This document shows, piece after piece, positions 1 through 9,608 of a stretch of DNA of 64,000 nucleotides (positions are counted from its first letter, which is position 1; each line of letters begins with the position of its first letter). The notes below the pieces were generated by a model that saw nothing but the letters and a program-made list of their open reading frames with translations, ran no database searches and was not told where the DNA came from. The position numbers were made by a program, and so were the translations under genes. The stretch is from the NCBI GenBank assembly GCA_964593705.1, contig CAZQIV010000001.1:62001-126000 (forward strand), in the 5' to 3' direction. This stretch comes from SABY01 sp964593705. GTDB lineage: Bacteria; Bacteroidota; Bacteroidia; Bacteroidales; 4484-276.

Positions 1-2071
1 TATTCATGTAATCCCTTGTTTCAGAAATAGTCCGGTTGTAAATGCAATTCGTTTGATTGGTGCAGTTTGAAGTGTCAATACCAAAGGTAGCTGGAATGTT
101 ATACTTACAATATTTTTCCCCATTACCGGATAATTTTACGATAACTTCTTCATAACCAACAAATGAGCCGTGTGTATTGCCAAGACCTGCCAAACTTGTT
201 GAGTAAATGACACTGTTATCTGCTTGGCCGTTGGAACCTATTTTATGACCCTTAACATATTGAGGCAGGTTGATAATTCTACCGGAAGAATTGCCAGGGT
301 TTTCAGAACTCGTGTAGAAATACTCTTTTGTAATATTATTTTCTGGGTTCAAATTGTCATTAATTATAATCTTTGAAATGCGCAGACCACCTCCTGTAAT
401 ATTTTGATCATATAGATAGAAATCATTCGGCTCATAATAAAGCTCGTGGGTTCCGCCGGTTGGATAGGTAATCTTCTTTAAAATGCAGGCTTGAATTACT
501 TCAGGATTTGGATCTCGGTTTGCAAAACCATCACGGTATATTTCAGAGGAATAATAATTTCTTTGAAAAATGGAGTATGGTCCAAGGTATTTATCGTTGT
601 ATATATCATTCACCCCACCACTATCCCAGGGATATTCGTAATAGTTAGGGATTGTTGTTTTATCAGGATTATTACCATTGGTGTAGTTGGCATTGTAATA
701 TCCCCAGTAACCTTGCTCATAGGAAAATCTATGAGGTAGTGGAGTTTCGTCATATTCAAAAATATAGGCTCCTTCAAAATTACCAGAAGCATCTTTCTGA
801 TAGACTTTATCTAATCTGAGGCGCTTGTAATAACCTTCCTTGGAGTCATCCTCGTTTATATCAATCAGAGGTGATTGAAAATAAGAATAATCAAGGGTGT
901 AAGAATAAACGGTATTTTGCTCGTGATCTTTTATTATAACTTCAGTTAGTGCTTTAGCATCATAACTTGGGTCAGTAACCAATACATTATAATCTTGCCT
1001 TGAGTGATCAGCATTTAAGTGTACTTCACCCATATTCCAAATGATTTTTTTTAGTCTTTTTTTCTCAGGAAAATAGCTACCGCTATTTATAACCTTTGCA
1101 TACCAATCAGGAGAATAACTCTCCCACTTTCTGAACTCTTCCCTGCCTTTTCTTACTGATGCAATTTGGTCATTTTCATAATGAAATATTATAGAATCGT
1201 TGGAATAAGCTAGTATGACCTTAGACAAATACCAAGATGATACATATGTTTGCCATTCATACGGCGGAGCAGCATTAAATCCAAACAGTTTTCCATGTTG
1301 AATATTATCACCTATTACATTAGTTGCTTCGGTTGTTGCGAATACTAGTATAACACCCTCTTCGGTAACTATTTCAAAACTCTCAATCTCTCCTTGCGGT
1401 TCTTTAGAATATGATATCTTTAAGTTGTTTTGTTCAAAATTATGAACATTACCTTGTTCATCAAAGACAAATTTACCAGAGTATCCTAAAAAATTATAAT
1501 AAAAGACATCTGGTTCACCATCTAAACCACCATGGCTCAATTTCCAAAATTTATTTTCTGTTAAATCACCGGTATTATCACAAAAATTGGTTATTATATC
1601 ACCTGAGTATAGGTAACCTGCATCTGTACAATTTACAAATACACCAAGTTCGTTTTTTAAATTATCCACTTCATACAAATCATCAGCAAGCCCTTTAACA
1701 CTCCGCGATATTGCACCACCTGCATTTAAAGACCATCCTAAACCAACCCAGGAAGCTATTTCTTCTACCTTAATTCCTGAGGAATGATAGGATAATGAGA
1801 TAGGAATTGTTAAGTCCTTACACTCAATTGTATAAATTGGAATGGAGATTTGTGGAACTCCAGTATATAGGCTAACAGGCATGTCTACATATTTGCCAAG
1901 CCCCTCAATATTAGGAGATGCAAATGAAGGAACAATTGTATGATGTGGGAGGTTGAAATAGTCATCATGATAATTATCCTGTGCTATGCATTCTTTGGTG
2001 ATAATTCCAAAAATAATTATAGTTGTAAAAACCAGAATTAGCTTTTTAATCCTCTGTAAATACCTATTCAT
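1..2071 (-). CDS. RHS-type large secreted protein, N-terminal part (runs off left edge)
   Basis: An open frame starts at ATG 2071-2069 and stays open to the window edge, giving at least 690 residues. The N-terminus has a hydrophobic signal segment (LILVFTTIIIFGIITKECIA) ending near residue 30. Residues about 60-130 contain GVPQISIPIYTIE, LSYHSSGIKVEEIASWVGLG and WSLNAGGAISRSVKG. This block is the familiar start of Bacteroidota RHS-repeat-associated proteins. Family members are exported, and many carry YD repeats and a variable C-terminal toxin or effector. That end lies outside the window, so toxin function cannot be judged. It follows the SBBP gene by 22 bp on the same strand and may be cotranscribed with it. 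The family assignment rests on the N-terminal motif only. No YD repeat was identified in the visible part. Confidence 0.8.
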   Translation of the reverse strand, partial: MNRYLQRIKKLILVFTTIIIFGIITKECIAQDNYHDDYFNLPHHTIVPSFASPNIEGLGKYVDMPVSLYTGVPQISIPIYTIECKDLTIPISLSYHSSGIKVEEIASWVGLGWSLNAGGAISRSVKGLADDLYEVDNLKNELGVFVNCTDAGYLYSGDIITNFCDNTGDLTENKFWKLSHGGLDGEPDVFYYNFLGYSGKFVFDEQGNVHNFEQNNLKISYSKEPQGEIESFEIVTEEGVILVFATTEATNVIGDNIQHGKLFGFNAAPPYEWQTYVSSWYLSKVILAYSNDSIIFHYENDQIASVRKGREEFRKWESYSPDWYAKVINSGSYFPEKKRLKKIIWNMGEVHLNADHSRQDYNVLVTDPSYDAKALTEVIIKDHEQNTVYSYTLDYSYFQSPLIDINEDDSKEGYYKRLRLDKVYQKDASGNFEGAYIFEYDETPLPHRFSYEQGYWGYYNANYTNGNNPDKTTIPNYYEYPWDSGGVNDIYNDKYLGPYSIFQRNYYSSEIYRDGFANRDPNPEVIQACILKKITYPTGGTHELYYEPNDFYLYDQNITGGGLRISKIIINDNLNPENNITKEYFYTSSENPGNSSGRIINLPQYVKGHKIGSNGQADNSVIYSTSLAGLGNTHGSFVGYEEVIVKLSGNGEKYCKYNIPATFGIDTSNCTNQTNCIYNRTISETRDYMN

Positions 2072-2093
2072 CCTTGTTATGTTTGTATGAAAA

Positions 2094-4205
2094 TTAAAGA
2101 ACAACAACTTTTTTATTCACAACTATGTCTTCACTCGTTAAACACAATAGGTAAATCCCCGGAGGAAGAGTGTTGATTATAAATACCATCCTGAGATGTT
2201 TTTTATTTACTTCATGCATTTTTTTTATCAATAAATCACCTTCCTGAGTAAAGAGTTCAGCCTTTATTATGCTTCCTGGATATAATCCATTAATATCAAT
2301 TGTAATATTTTCTTTTGCGGGATTGGGGAAAACACTTACTTCAAAACCAAGATCAGTATCATCTTTTTGCTCAGCAATATCTACAGCAGTGAAATCTTTA
2401 AATGCTGTAACCTTTAGGCAAACTTCATCGTAAGCTAGACAGCCATTTTCATTAATTACCGTAAGCCAATAAGTGGTGGCTCCTGTAGGTAATACTGTGG
2501 TGTTAATATCCAAATATGAAAGTGTTGATTGATCACTCCACAAGTATTGCTCCATCCCTGCCGGAGCATAGAGCGTGATGGTTTCGCCCTGCTGCACCCT
2601 GATGGTATCGGGCAGTTCAATTTCGGGTGGTTTGTTCAGTATCAGGTTCATCGTATCGAAAGTGTTGCAGCCATACTTGTCGATGGCTTCAAGGATTACC
2701 GGGCCGGATGAATCGGCAATAAACTCATTCTTACCGGCTATTCCGTTCCAGAAGTAGCTTTCATATTCATCGTTTACAGTAATCATAAAATCCGTTCCGC
2801 AAACCACGGTATCGGCAGGCAGCCTTACCCCCGGCGCCGCTTCACAATCGTGGAGCCGCGAGATAAAAATATCTTCGTTTTCGGCATATATCGTCCTGTC
2901 TTCCAGAAAATTCAACTGCCCCGAAAAGTTTCCGCCGACATAAATATTGTTGCTGGCATCTATGCCGATGGTCTTCCCAAAGTCATGGCTTTCGCCCCCG
3001 AAGTTCTCGATAAACCGGCATTGCCCCGAGGCATTGTACTTGGCCAGGAAAGCATCGTTCGCAAACGACTCCGAAAGCACGGTAAGTTCATTCGCGCTAA
3101 TATTTCCCCTAAAGGTTCCAACCAGGTAAACGTCGCCCCGGATATTAATTTCGAGGCCGGAAACGTAATCACTTCCGGGGCCCCCAAAACTTGTGCTCCA
3201 AACACAATGCCCATCGCTGCCAAATTTTAAAAGAAACACATCACTTGTGCCCAAAGATTCGAGCCTGTTGAATTTGTCGAATTCCACCCGGCCTGTGAAT
3301 GTCCCCGACAAATACATATTGCCGCTTGCATCAATCGCGATTTCCCTCCCGGCATCATTGTAAATTCCGCCAAATTGTTCTACTGTTATCGGGCGAAGGT
3401 TTTCGTCCATCTCCACCACGAACATATCTTTTTGCCCTTTCGATAACAGCTTGTTTTTATCGACTACCAACTTTTTTTCGAAGGAACCCGTCAATATTAA
3501 TTCGCCCCCGGCATCCGTAGTCAAATCGTTAATGTAATCATGACCGGCTCCGCTTAGCATTTTTGAACAGGTAAGGGTGCCCTTATTATCATACCGTGCA
3601 ACAACAATATCGCTGTAGTACTTGCTGTCGAAATTCACCCCACCCATCACGAGCTTTCCGGTGAACGAGCCACCAAAATAAACATCGCCCGCGTGGCTTG
3701 TAGCGAGGTGCATGTGTGTAGATTGGAATGATGCGTTTAGATTGTTGCCCCACAGCGCTTCGCCATCCTGGCCCAGTTTTATTAAAAACCCCTGTTTTCG
3801 ATTGCCGGATTTCAGCGTAAAATCATCGCCTTGGATTTCGCCCAGGTAGTTTCCACAAACAAAAACTTCGCCCAGGTTGTTCGTGGCAATTGAGCTCGCG
3901 TAGCAATACCGCGTAGCAGAGATTTCCTCCATCCAAACAATGGTACCCTGAGGTGAGGCTTTAAGTACAAACATGCTGTTTGTTCCGGCTAACTCGCGGC
4001 CGTGGTTGCTTAACTGGAACGAAGAAGTAAAGTTGCCGCACAGGTAAATTGTCCCATCGCTATCGACAAGCTGATCAGCAATTACATCCTAACTTTTGCC
4101 CATTGAGTTGATGAGCCATTCGGATGAGATTGGTTTTTGCGAAAATCCCTGGGACAGGAACAGGCAAAAAACAAAGGCCATCAGAAAATGTTTTTTTGTT
4201 TTCAT
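2094..4205 (-). pseudogene. SBBP beta-propeller T9SS cargo protein interrupted by in-frame amber stop
   Basis: Read from ATG 4205-4203, the frame gives a signal peptide (KKHFLMAFVFCLFLSQGFSQ) and then a TAG at codon 39 (4091-4089). The same frame then continues without another stop to 2094, about 703 codons in all. After the stop come SBBP repeats typified by GGPGSDYVSGLEI and GNIYVGG-like turns to about residue 410. Ig-like segments with paired Cys follow, then a C-terminal T9SS sorting domain (VFPNPAKENITIDI, LPPGIYLL). The residue lost to TAG sits where other repeats have S-D-Y, so the stop is probably a point mutation of a sense codon. A restart at ATG 3974 would make 626 residues without a signal peptide, useless for export. 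A base-call error or readthrough is possible. Base composition is richer in GC over 2570-4000 than in the C-terminal part, suggesting mosaic origin. Confidence 0.82.
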
Positions 4206-4228
4206 AAGAAAATTGCTTTGTATGAATG

Positions 4229-6211
4229 TTATTTTGGTAGCCTGGCTTTAAACTGCTCAATTTCACCTTGCTGGCTTTTGAGCGTTTTTTGTTGTTCGAG
4301 CACATAAAGTGTGAGCTCTTCAATTTTCTTGAGCAGGAGGGCATCCATTTGACCCAGGTTAATGCCATTTTCTTTCACTTCATTTTCGGAGGGTACATCA
4401 GGCAGGTGTTTGTTGGTGGTGATATACTTTTCCACCTCCTGCAAGCTGGGAAGATTATAATCATCTTCAAATACGCAATCGTACCAATCGCTCACTTCAG
4501 CAACATTTATTTCGGTGGCTATAATTTTTCCGGCAACAGCAAGCATGTATCCATCAGTTTGGGTAGTGCCGATGCCAAGACAACCTTCATTACCATAAAG
4601 TTTTGGTCCTTGAAGCCCAAGTTTGATGGCTCCGAGATTACTATCAGTATTGCTTAGAATGCCAAGGGTATGTGTCTGGTCAATATCCGATAGGTAAGCA
4701 TCATTTCCAACGAGAAGGTTCATACCACCTGCCTCATAGATATCACTTAGTGTTAATTGGGCGGTTGGGTCACTGGTACCAATACCAACATTGCCGTTTT
4801 CCCTGTAAATATTGCTATTACCTTGGATTATAATCCAATCATCATCACCACTTTCCGGGAGGAGCTGCCAGCTTGCAATTCCACTAGCATCGGATTGCAG
4901 AAATTTGTTTGCTCCTGCGCCTTGGGATAGTTGAAACCCGGTTACACTTATTTCTTCGGCTTTAATGTTTCCGGCTACGGCAAGTTTGTTATTGCCAAAA
5001 TCCGTAGTGCCAATTCCAACATTGCCAGTTTCCCGGTATATATTTACATCAGATGGAGTCCAGGCGGGATTAGCCCAAGTAGCAATACCTGTGGTATTCG
5101 ACTGAAGGACTTTATTTTCGCCTGCACCTGTTGAAAGTCGAAAACCGGTTACACTTATTTCCTCGGCTATTATATTCCCTGCTACTTCGAGTTTTTCGGT
5201 GGGGCTTTCAGTACCTATGCCCACATTTCCATCATCGGCCAGGAAGAGGTAGTAGTTGCCAGGCATATTGCTGCCGGTTGGCTTCATAAAGTTGAGGCCA
5301 CCACTTTGGTATTCGATGCCCCACTCGCCCCAGTCGGTTTTGCTGTCGCCGGCAAACAACAGGCTGGATTCATCTCCGTCAAGCATTATGTTGCCCTTAA
5401 CCTGGAGAGGGTGAAGGGGGTTTGAAATTGTTAATCCTATTCCAACATAGCCATTGTTAAATTTGAAATGACCATTATTATTGGCATGAAAAACTATATT
5501 ACCTTCTGATGAGGATGTGATTGTATTATCATCATCGGCGAGGATGATTTTCGCCACTTTGTTTGTTCCGGGTGCTTCGAGTTTTAAGGTAGCATTTTCG
5601 TTTGCATCTGCTCGAATGTGAAGCTTGGCTATGGGATTGGTAACATTTCCAATGCCAACTTTACCTGTAGTACCGATACCATCCGATGAACTAATAAAAA
5701 ATGATGGGAGATTGCTGTTGAAGCCGGCCATTAACGAGTTACTGATATTGTTTTCTATTGGATCATTGTACAAGCCAAAGCCAAGAGCAATATTCCGTTC
5801 GGCAAGAGAGGAGACTTTTGATCCGAGGGCTATAGAAAGCAAAGCCGATTCAGTTGTAAGTGTATATGACCCTATTGCCATGGAGGCATTTCCCGAAGCT
5901 TCTGATAATAATCCAAATGCAAATGATTGAATGCCATTGGAAACAGCTGTTTTTCCAAATGCCATTGAATAGTCTCCGAAGGCATTGCTTTTGTAGCCCG
6001 CAGACAACGAATAATTGCCCAATGCGTTATTTTGAAATCCTGTCGACAATGAATTGACACCTGATGATTCGTTTTGTGTGCCAATAGCTGAGGCTCCTTT
6101 GGTGAAATCAATCTTATTTCCATCGCAGGTAATACAAGGCATTTCGTTGGATTGGCTGAACAACGTGGCCGTACCAACAACAAGGAAAATAATAAATAGT
6201 AGTTTTTTCAT
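4229..6211 (-). CDS. YadA-head-like / VGIGT-repeat surface protein
   Basis: 660 residues with a signal peptide (KKLLFIIFLVVGTATLFSQ). Residues about 35-155 carry 14-residue repeats of the left-handed beta-roll type seen in trimeric autotransporter heads, for example SLSTGFQNNALGNYSLSAGY and SMAFGKTAVSNG. From about 195 to 560 there are repeated VGIGT/ESPTEKLEVAGNI units, as in phage-fibre-like and Bacteroidota surface proteins. The end (about 575-660) has the common Bacteroidota tail: WYDCVFEDDY, YITTNKHLPDVPSENEV, then a coiled coil LLLKKIEELTLYVLEQQ. This tail resembles an intramolecular-chaperone or trimerisation module, but I see no S74 catalytic motif I would vouch for. It probably forms a fibrous surface trimer. 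It lies 12 bp from the T9SS cargo gene transcribed before it and 23 bp from the SBBP gene. No YPNP-type sorting domain is visible. Confidence 0.85.
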   Translation of the reverse strand: MKKLLFIIFLVVGTATLFSQSNEMPCITCDGNKIDFTKGASAIGTQNESSGVNSLSTGFQNNALGNYSLSAGYKSNAFGDYSMAFGKTAVSNGIQSFAFGLLSEASGNASMAIGSYTLTTESALLSIALGSKVSSLAERNIALGFGLYNDPIENNISNSLMAGFNSNLPSFFISSSDGIGTTGKVGIGNVTNPIAKLHIRADANENATLKLEAPGTNKVAKIILADDDNTITSSSEGNIVFHANNNGHFKFNNGYVGIGLTISNPLHPLQVKGNIMLDGDESSLLFAGDSKTDWGEWGIEYQSGGLNFMKPTGSNMPGNYYLFLADDGNVGIGTESPTEKLEVAGNIIAEEISVTGFRLSTGAGENKVLQSNTTGIATWANPAWTPSDVNIYRETGNVGIGTTDFGNNKLAVAGNIKAEEISVTGFQLSQGAGANKFLQSDASGIASWQLLPESGDDDWIIIQGNSNIYRENGNVGIGTSDPTAQLTLSDIYEAGGMNLLVGNDAYLSDIDQTHTLGILSNTDSNLGAIKLGLQGPKLYGNEGCLGIGTTQTDGYMLAVAGKIIATEINVAEVSDWYDCVFEDDYNLPSLQEVEKYITTNKHLPDVPSENEVKENGINLGQMDALLLKKIEELTLYVLEQQKTLKSQQGEIEQFKARLPK

Positions 6212-6223
6212 GGTATTTTGTTT

Positions 6224-7672
6224 TTATTGTTTAAGCCATTTTATATTTTCAACAAATCCTTCCTTATCCGTGAGCTTGCATAAGTAAAGACCTGCAGGTA
6301 AATTATCTGTAATAATTAGATTTCGGAATTCATCCCTCAGCTTTTGTTGCAATACCATCCTGCCGCTTTGATCGAACATTTCTATTGTTACACCCTTTCG
6401 GGCAGTCTGGATGTTCATTTGATTACTACCCGGGTTTGGGTAAAGCATGTAATCGCTGTCGTAGGGATTGGTGGTTTCGGCGGCAGAGGTGATGATGTCG
6501 TCAGGACTAAAGATGGCGAAATAGCCATCTCCATCCAAAGGATTGCCGGCATGATAGTCGCGCTGTAACCCAACCATTACACATCCGCCATCTTCCAATG
6601 CTAGAACTGATTTTATGTAGGTATTGTAATCACCGCCACATATTTTGTAACCAAGCAATTCAAGGTCTTCGTTAATTACCGCAACATAATACGTTGTTTG
6701 AAAACCCATGGAAGGTGGCACAAACCCGGCAACATATATCTTTTGAGGGTCAACCCAGCTTATGCTCTGGTATTGCGGAATAAGATCATCTTCATATTCA
6801 TTACCAATAATAAAAGGTTCTGTCAAAAACTCGTGTTTGTCATTGATTTTATAAATATAAATATCATCGGTTGGTGATTCCGTTGAACCATAAGAGCACA
6901 ACATATAGCTTGTATCATTCAACCATTTGCAACTGCCACGATGTCCCAGATCATAGCTAATCCCATTTATGGTCATCGGGAAAAGATAGGTTGTGTCGAA
7001 ATTCAAGTTGGTATCCACTGCTGTAATTCCACCACGTGCCCACGGAACCGGATTGTCACGAAAAATATAGAATCCACCATTAGGGTTTGGGAAAAGGTTT
7101 ATTGTTCCATGCCCCATATTATAATTCATTTTATCCTTTAATACTTCAGCATTGGCTGACACTTCGAGTGTGCCTTTTAAAAAATTGGACGGTTCGTCGA
7201 TGGTAACATAAATTTTGCCGTCCGTATTTTTCAACATCTTGAGGTATGGATTGGTATATTGTTCCGGGAGCTCATAAAAATTTTCTGCAATTATGTTCAG
7301 GTTTTCATCCATAAGCAGCAAATAAATAGTGTGGTTTTGTACCCATAAACCAATATTTTCGCCAATGGTTCCTGCTATTAAATAATTGTTGTCGTTGGTT
7401 ACCACAATATCCTTTAACAAATAGTATGCACTATCAAAAGGCAGCGAATACATTTGATATTCCAAAGATTCGTTAAACTTTACAACACCACCCGTAAAAT
7501 TATAATCGGCACTATCCCTCGAAAACACCGCAACAAAGTCTCCCTTATTATCCATTCTTACATTTTTAAGATAAAATTCATCATCAGTGTTGATCACCAG
7601 CTCTCTTTGTGGATAAAGTGGTTTGCTGGTAATTATTAGCAAAACCAATAGGAAAACAGACATTATTTTCAT
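6224..7672 (-). CDS. T9SS type A sorting-domain secreted protein
   Basis: 482 residues from ATG 7672, giving MKIMSVFLLVLLIITSKPLY as signal peptide. An upstream in-frame ATG at 7717 would overlap the preceding gene and bury the signal, so 7672 is preferred. The body (about 25-390) has propeller-like strands with DTNLNFDTTYLF and WVDPQKIYVAGFV-type segments but no family I can name. Residues about 405-482 form a T9SS sorting domain: MLYPNPGSNQMNIQT, then EMFDQSGRMVLQQKL and LPAGLYLCKL. It is expected to cross the outer membrane through the Por system and be anchored or released. It follows the lipoprotein gene by 10 bp, so the two are probably one operon. The molecular function is unknown. Confidence 0.85.
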   Translation of the reverse strand: MKIMSVFLLVLLIITSKPLYPQRELVINTDDEFYLKNVRMDNKGDFVAVFSRDSADYNFTGGVVKFNESLEYQMYSLPFDSAYYLLKDIVVTNDNNYLIAGTIGENIGLWVQNHTIYLLLMDENLNIIAENFYELPEQYTNPYLKMLKNTDGKIYVTIDEPSNFLKGTLEVSANAEVLKDKMNYNMGHGTINLFPNPNGGFYIFRDNPVPWARGGITAVDTNLNFDTTYLFPMTINGISYDLGHRGSCKWLNDTSYMLCSYGSTESPTDDIYIYKINDKHEFLTEPFIIGNEYEDDLIPQYQSISWVDPQKIYVAGFVPPSMGFQTTYYVAVINEDLELLGYKICGGDYNTYIKSVLALEDGGCVMVGLQRDYHAGNPLDGDGYFAIFSPDDIITSAAETTNPYDSDYMLYPNPGSNQMNIQTARKGVTIEMFDQSGRMVLQQKLRDEFRNLIITDNLPAGLYLCKLTDKEGFVENIKWLKQ

Positions 7673-7682
7673 AACAACAGAA

Positions 7683-8807
7683 TTATTGATCATTACCAAT
7701 GGATGTTCTTTCGTCAATCACACTAATGTGGCGGGTTTTGTATAACGGAGATACAACATGATATGTAAAATCCGGGTCCAGTTCATCACCCACTCCTTTA
7801 CCTTCCATTTCGCAGTTGTAAAAAGTTAAGCCATCAGATACTCCAAAAACACTATAGTTATCCTGTATTATTTCGTAAATGACCTTTCGGGTTCCATGGT
7901 AATAAAAGTTCATATCTTCCCAGGGTATGCATGTTTCAATAAGCAGGTTGTTAGCAATATCTTTCTTTTGGTAGTGTATCAGGTAATCCCTGTCGTTATC
8001 TATTGTTGCATCGTTTGGATTACGAAACAGTATTTGGTTTTGTTGGTCGAAATAAACTGTAACTTCAACGTCAGCACTTGGTCCGGTATAATAAGCATAC
8101 CAACCCGGGCCTTCATCATGTATGTATTTATAACGGTACTTATTAATAGCGGTATCGATTTCTATTGCAGCGTCGCTGTACCATTGGAAGTTTCCGTTGC
8201 AATTACCAAGGAACTCACCATACATCCAGTCGTCGCCCTCCACAAAAGGCTTCCACTGGCTGAATTCCGGTGGTGTACCATCGGTGTTTGCACCTATGGT
8301 TGCTGTAACGGATAATGTTACTTCATCATCAGTTTCGCTTGCTATTTCCATATTGGAAACATAAAGTTCTTTTTCATCTCCTGTGGTATTGTAATAAATC
8401 AGAAGTGTTTGCTCCTTGAGTTTATTAAATGCCTCACAGATATCTTCAAAATCTATTCGGCCATTCGTTTTTGTTAAAGTTAATGCAAAAGTTCCGCGAT
8501 TAAATAAATCGAATGACTCTTCGGTATAGGCATAGGAATAATTAAACACGGCATCCAAATACCATTTGGCAGAATCCATACTCATGCTCTCACCGCTTTT
8601 GTAGGCAGGGTGTTCATGAACATAGGTCATTTTTTGTTTGAAGTTCTTGATTTTCGTAAGAATCAATTGATCTGCACTGCTCATCTCGGGTTGTTCGCCG
8701 AAGCTTAGTTGCTCGGGTGTGTCCTGCTTGCTGCAGGCATTAAAGATTGCTGCGCTCGAAATCAACACGGCAGCCAAAAATGTTGGAAAAAGTTTGAAAT
8801 GTTTCAT
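7683..8807 (-). CDS. putative lipoprotein, unknown function
   Basis: 374 residues from ATG 8807 (MKHFKLFPTFLAAVLISSAA), followed by a lipobox ending FNAC, so Cys24 or so is the likely lipidation site. An ATG 51 bp upstream would put a non-signal extension before this and is rejected. The mature protein has acidic and aromatic stretches (WKPFVEGDDWMYGEFLG, YHGTRKVIYEIIQDNYSVFG) and no motif I recognise. It precedes a T9SS cargo gene by 10 bp in the same direction. The protein probably faces the periplasm or the surface. Function is not inferred. Confidence 0.78.
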   Translation of the reverse strand: MKHFKLFPTFLAAVLISSAAIFNACSKQDTPEQLSFGEQPEMSSADQLILTKIKNFKQKMTYVHEHPAYKSGESMSMDSAKWYLDAVFNYSYAYTEESFDLFNRGTFALTLTKTNGRIDFEDICEAFNKLKEQTLLIYYNTTGDEKELYVSNMEIASETDDEVTLSVTATIGANTDGTPPEFSQWKPFVEGDDWMYGEFLGNCNGNFQWYSDAAIEIDTAINKYRYKYIHDEGPGWYAYYTGPSADVEVTVYFDQQNQILFRNPNDATIDNDRDYLIHYQKKDIANNLLIETCIPWEDMNFYYHGTRKVIYEIIQDNYSVFGVSDGLTFYNCEMEGKGVGDELDPDFTYHVVSPLYKTRHISVIDERTSIGNDQ

Positions 8808-8986
8808 GATAAAAAGATATTTAGTTAGAAAAAAAGTACCTGAAATTTTCATGCCCAAAGAAACGGCTATTTTATTATTAATCCATAGCAGAAAACCGCT
8901 ATAAAAAAAAATAGCAGAAAACCACTACAAAAATAGCTGAAAATGAGTATGGGCTACGCTTATAACTTAACAAAAATGCCCTATGA
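8808..8986. other. intergenic DNA with short direct repeat
   Basis: No gene seen. A unit close to ATAGCAGAAAACC occurs twice (about 8885 and 8911), separated by an A-rich run. This could be regulatory for the minus-strand lipoprotein or mere duplication. Confidence 0.4.
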
Positions 8987-9226
8987 TTAAAGCCCCTTCT
9001 TTCGAAAAAACTTTTTTAGTATAGTTGAACATTCAGTTTGAATGATTCCTGTATTGTCTTTGTCGGTAAGCCAAAGTCCGTTGAGGTCGAGTGCTTTGAT
9101 ACGGGGTGTAGCGGTATGAAACCCGGAAGGCTGGAGAATATTCCCGGCAACTTCGAGTTTTTCGCTAGGACTTTCAGTACTTATGCCCACATCTCCATCA
9201 TCGGTGAGAATGATTGAATGAAACAT
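8987..9226 (-). pseudogene. decayed fragment of a VGIGT-repeat surface protein
   Basis: The frame reads DDGDVGISTESPSEKLEVAG, nearly the same as DDGNVGIGTESPTEKLEVAG in the intact protein at 4229-6211. The nucleotide match is strong between about 9149-9205 and 5184-5240. The rest lacks a signal peptide, coiled-coil tail or further repeats, and the 5-prime side dissolves into low-complexity DNA. It ends IKALDLNGLWLTDKDNTGII followed by a basic tail. I read it as a remnant of a second copy, or debris left by recombination, rather than a working gene. Confidence 0.7.
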
Positions 9227-9232
9227 TTGAAT

Positions 9233-9462
9233 GATAGAATGACAGAAAAGGACGACTTGAGAGAACGAAGCAATTTGAGCGAAGTAGGCGAACGAAGAGA
9301 CTTTAGAGACTTGAGATACCGAAGCGACTTTAGCGACTTAAGAGACTTTAGCGAGGTAGGTGAACGAAGCGACTTTAGCGACTTGAGAGAACGAAAAGAC
9401 TTAAGAGAACTAAGCGAACGAAGAGACTTGAGAGAACGAAGAGACTTTAGCTATGTAGTGAT
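9233..9462. repeat. degenerate 9-bp tandem array
   Basis: Units of the form AGCGACTTT, AGCGACTTG, AGAGAACGA and AAAGACTTA follow one another in 9-bp steps for more than 200 bp. The plus strand is open for 86 codons here (9218-9478) and would encode Arg/Asp/Glu/Ser/Leu triplets such as RDF-SDL-RER. The composition follows from the repeat unit, there is no promoter or start context, and no known protein resembles it. I therefore list it as DNA repeat, not as a gene. Confidence 0.7.
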
Positions 9463-9469
9463 TGGTATA

Positions 9470-9590
9470 AACGATTAACAATTTTCGATTAACGATTAAC
9501 AAATAACCATTATACGATTAACGATTAACGATTAACTATTTTCAATTAACTATTTTCGATTAACGAATAACGAAGAGTATGATGGATACT
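9470..9590. repeat. CGATTAA heptamer-type array
   Basis: Repeats of CGATTAA (7 bp), interrupted by CAATTTT or CTATTTT words, directly follow the 9-bp array and end about 20 bp from the tolC-like stop codon. The reverse complement reappears in 11195-11220 and 11625-11665, upstream of the same gene. Confidence 0.75.
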
Positions 9591-9608
9591 CACGAAGCAA
9601 TTTACCGC

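Noticed and set aside
4075..4368. 97-codon minus-strand frame
   Set aside because: It overlaps the start of the SBBP gene and the end of the VGIGT gene in another frame. The real frames there have signal peptide and coiled-coil features.
9218..9478. Plus-strand 86-codon frame as a protein gene
   Set aside because: It is wholly a product of the 9-bp array, has no promoter or known relative, and begins within a decayed gene.
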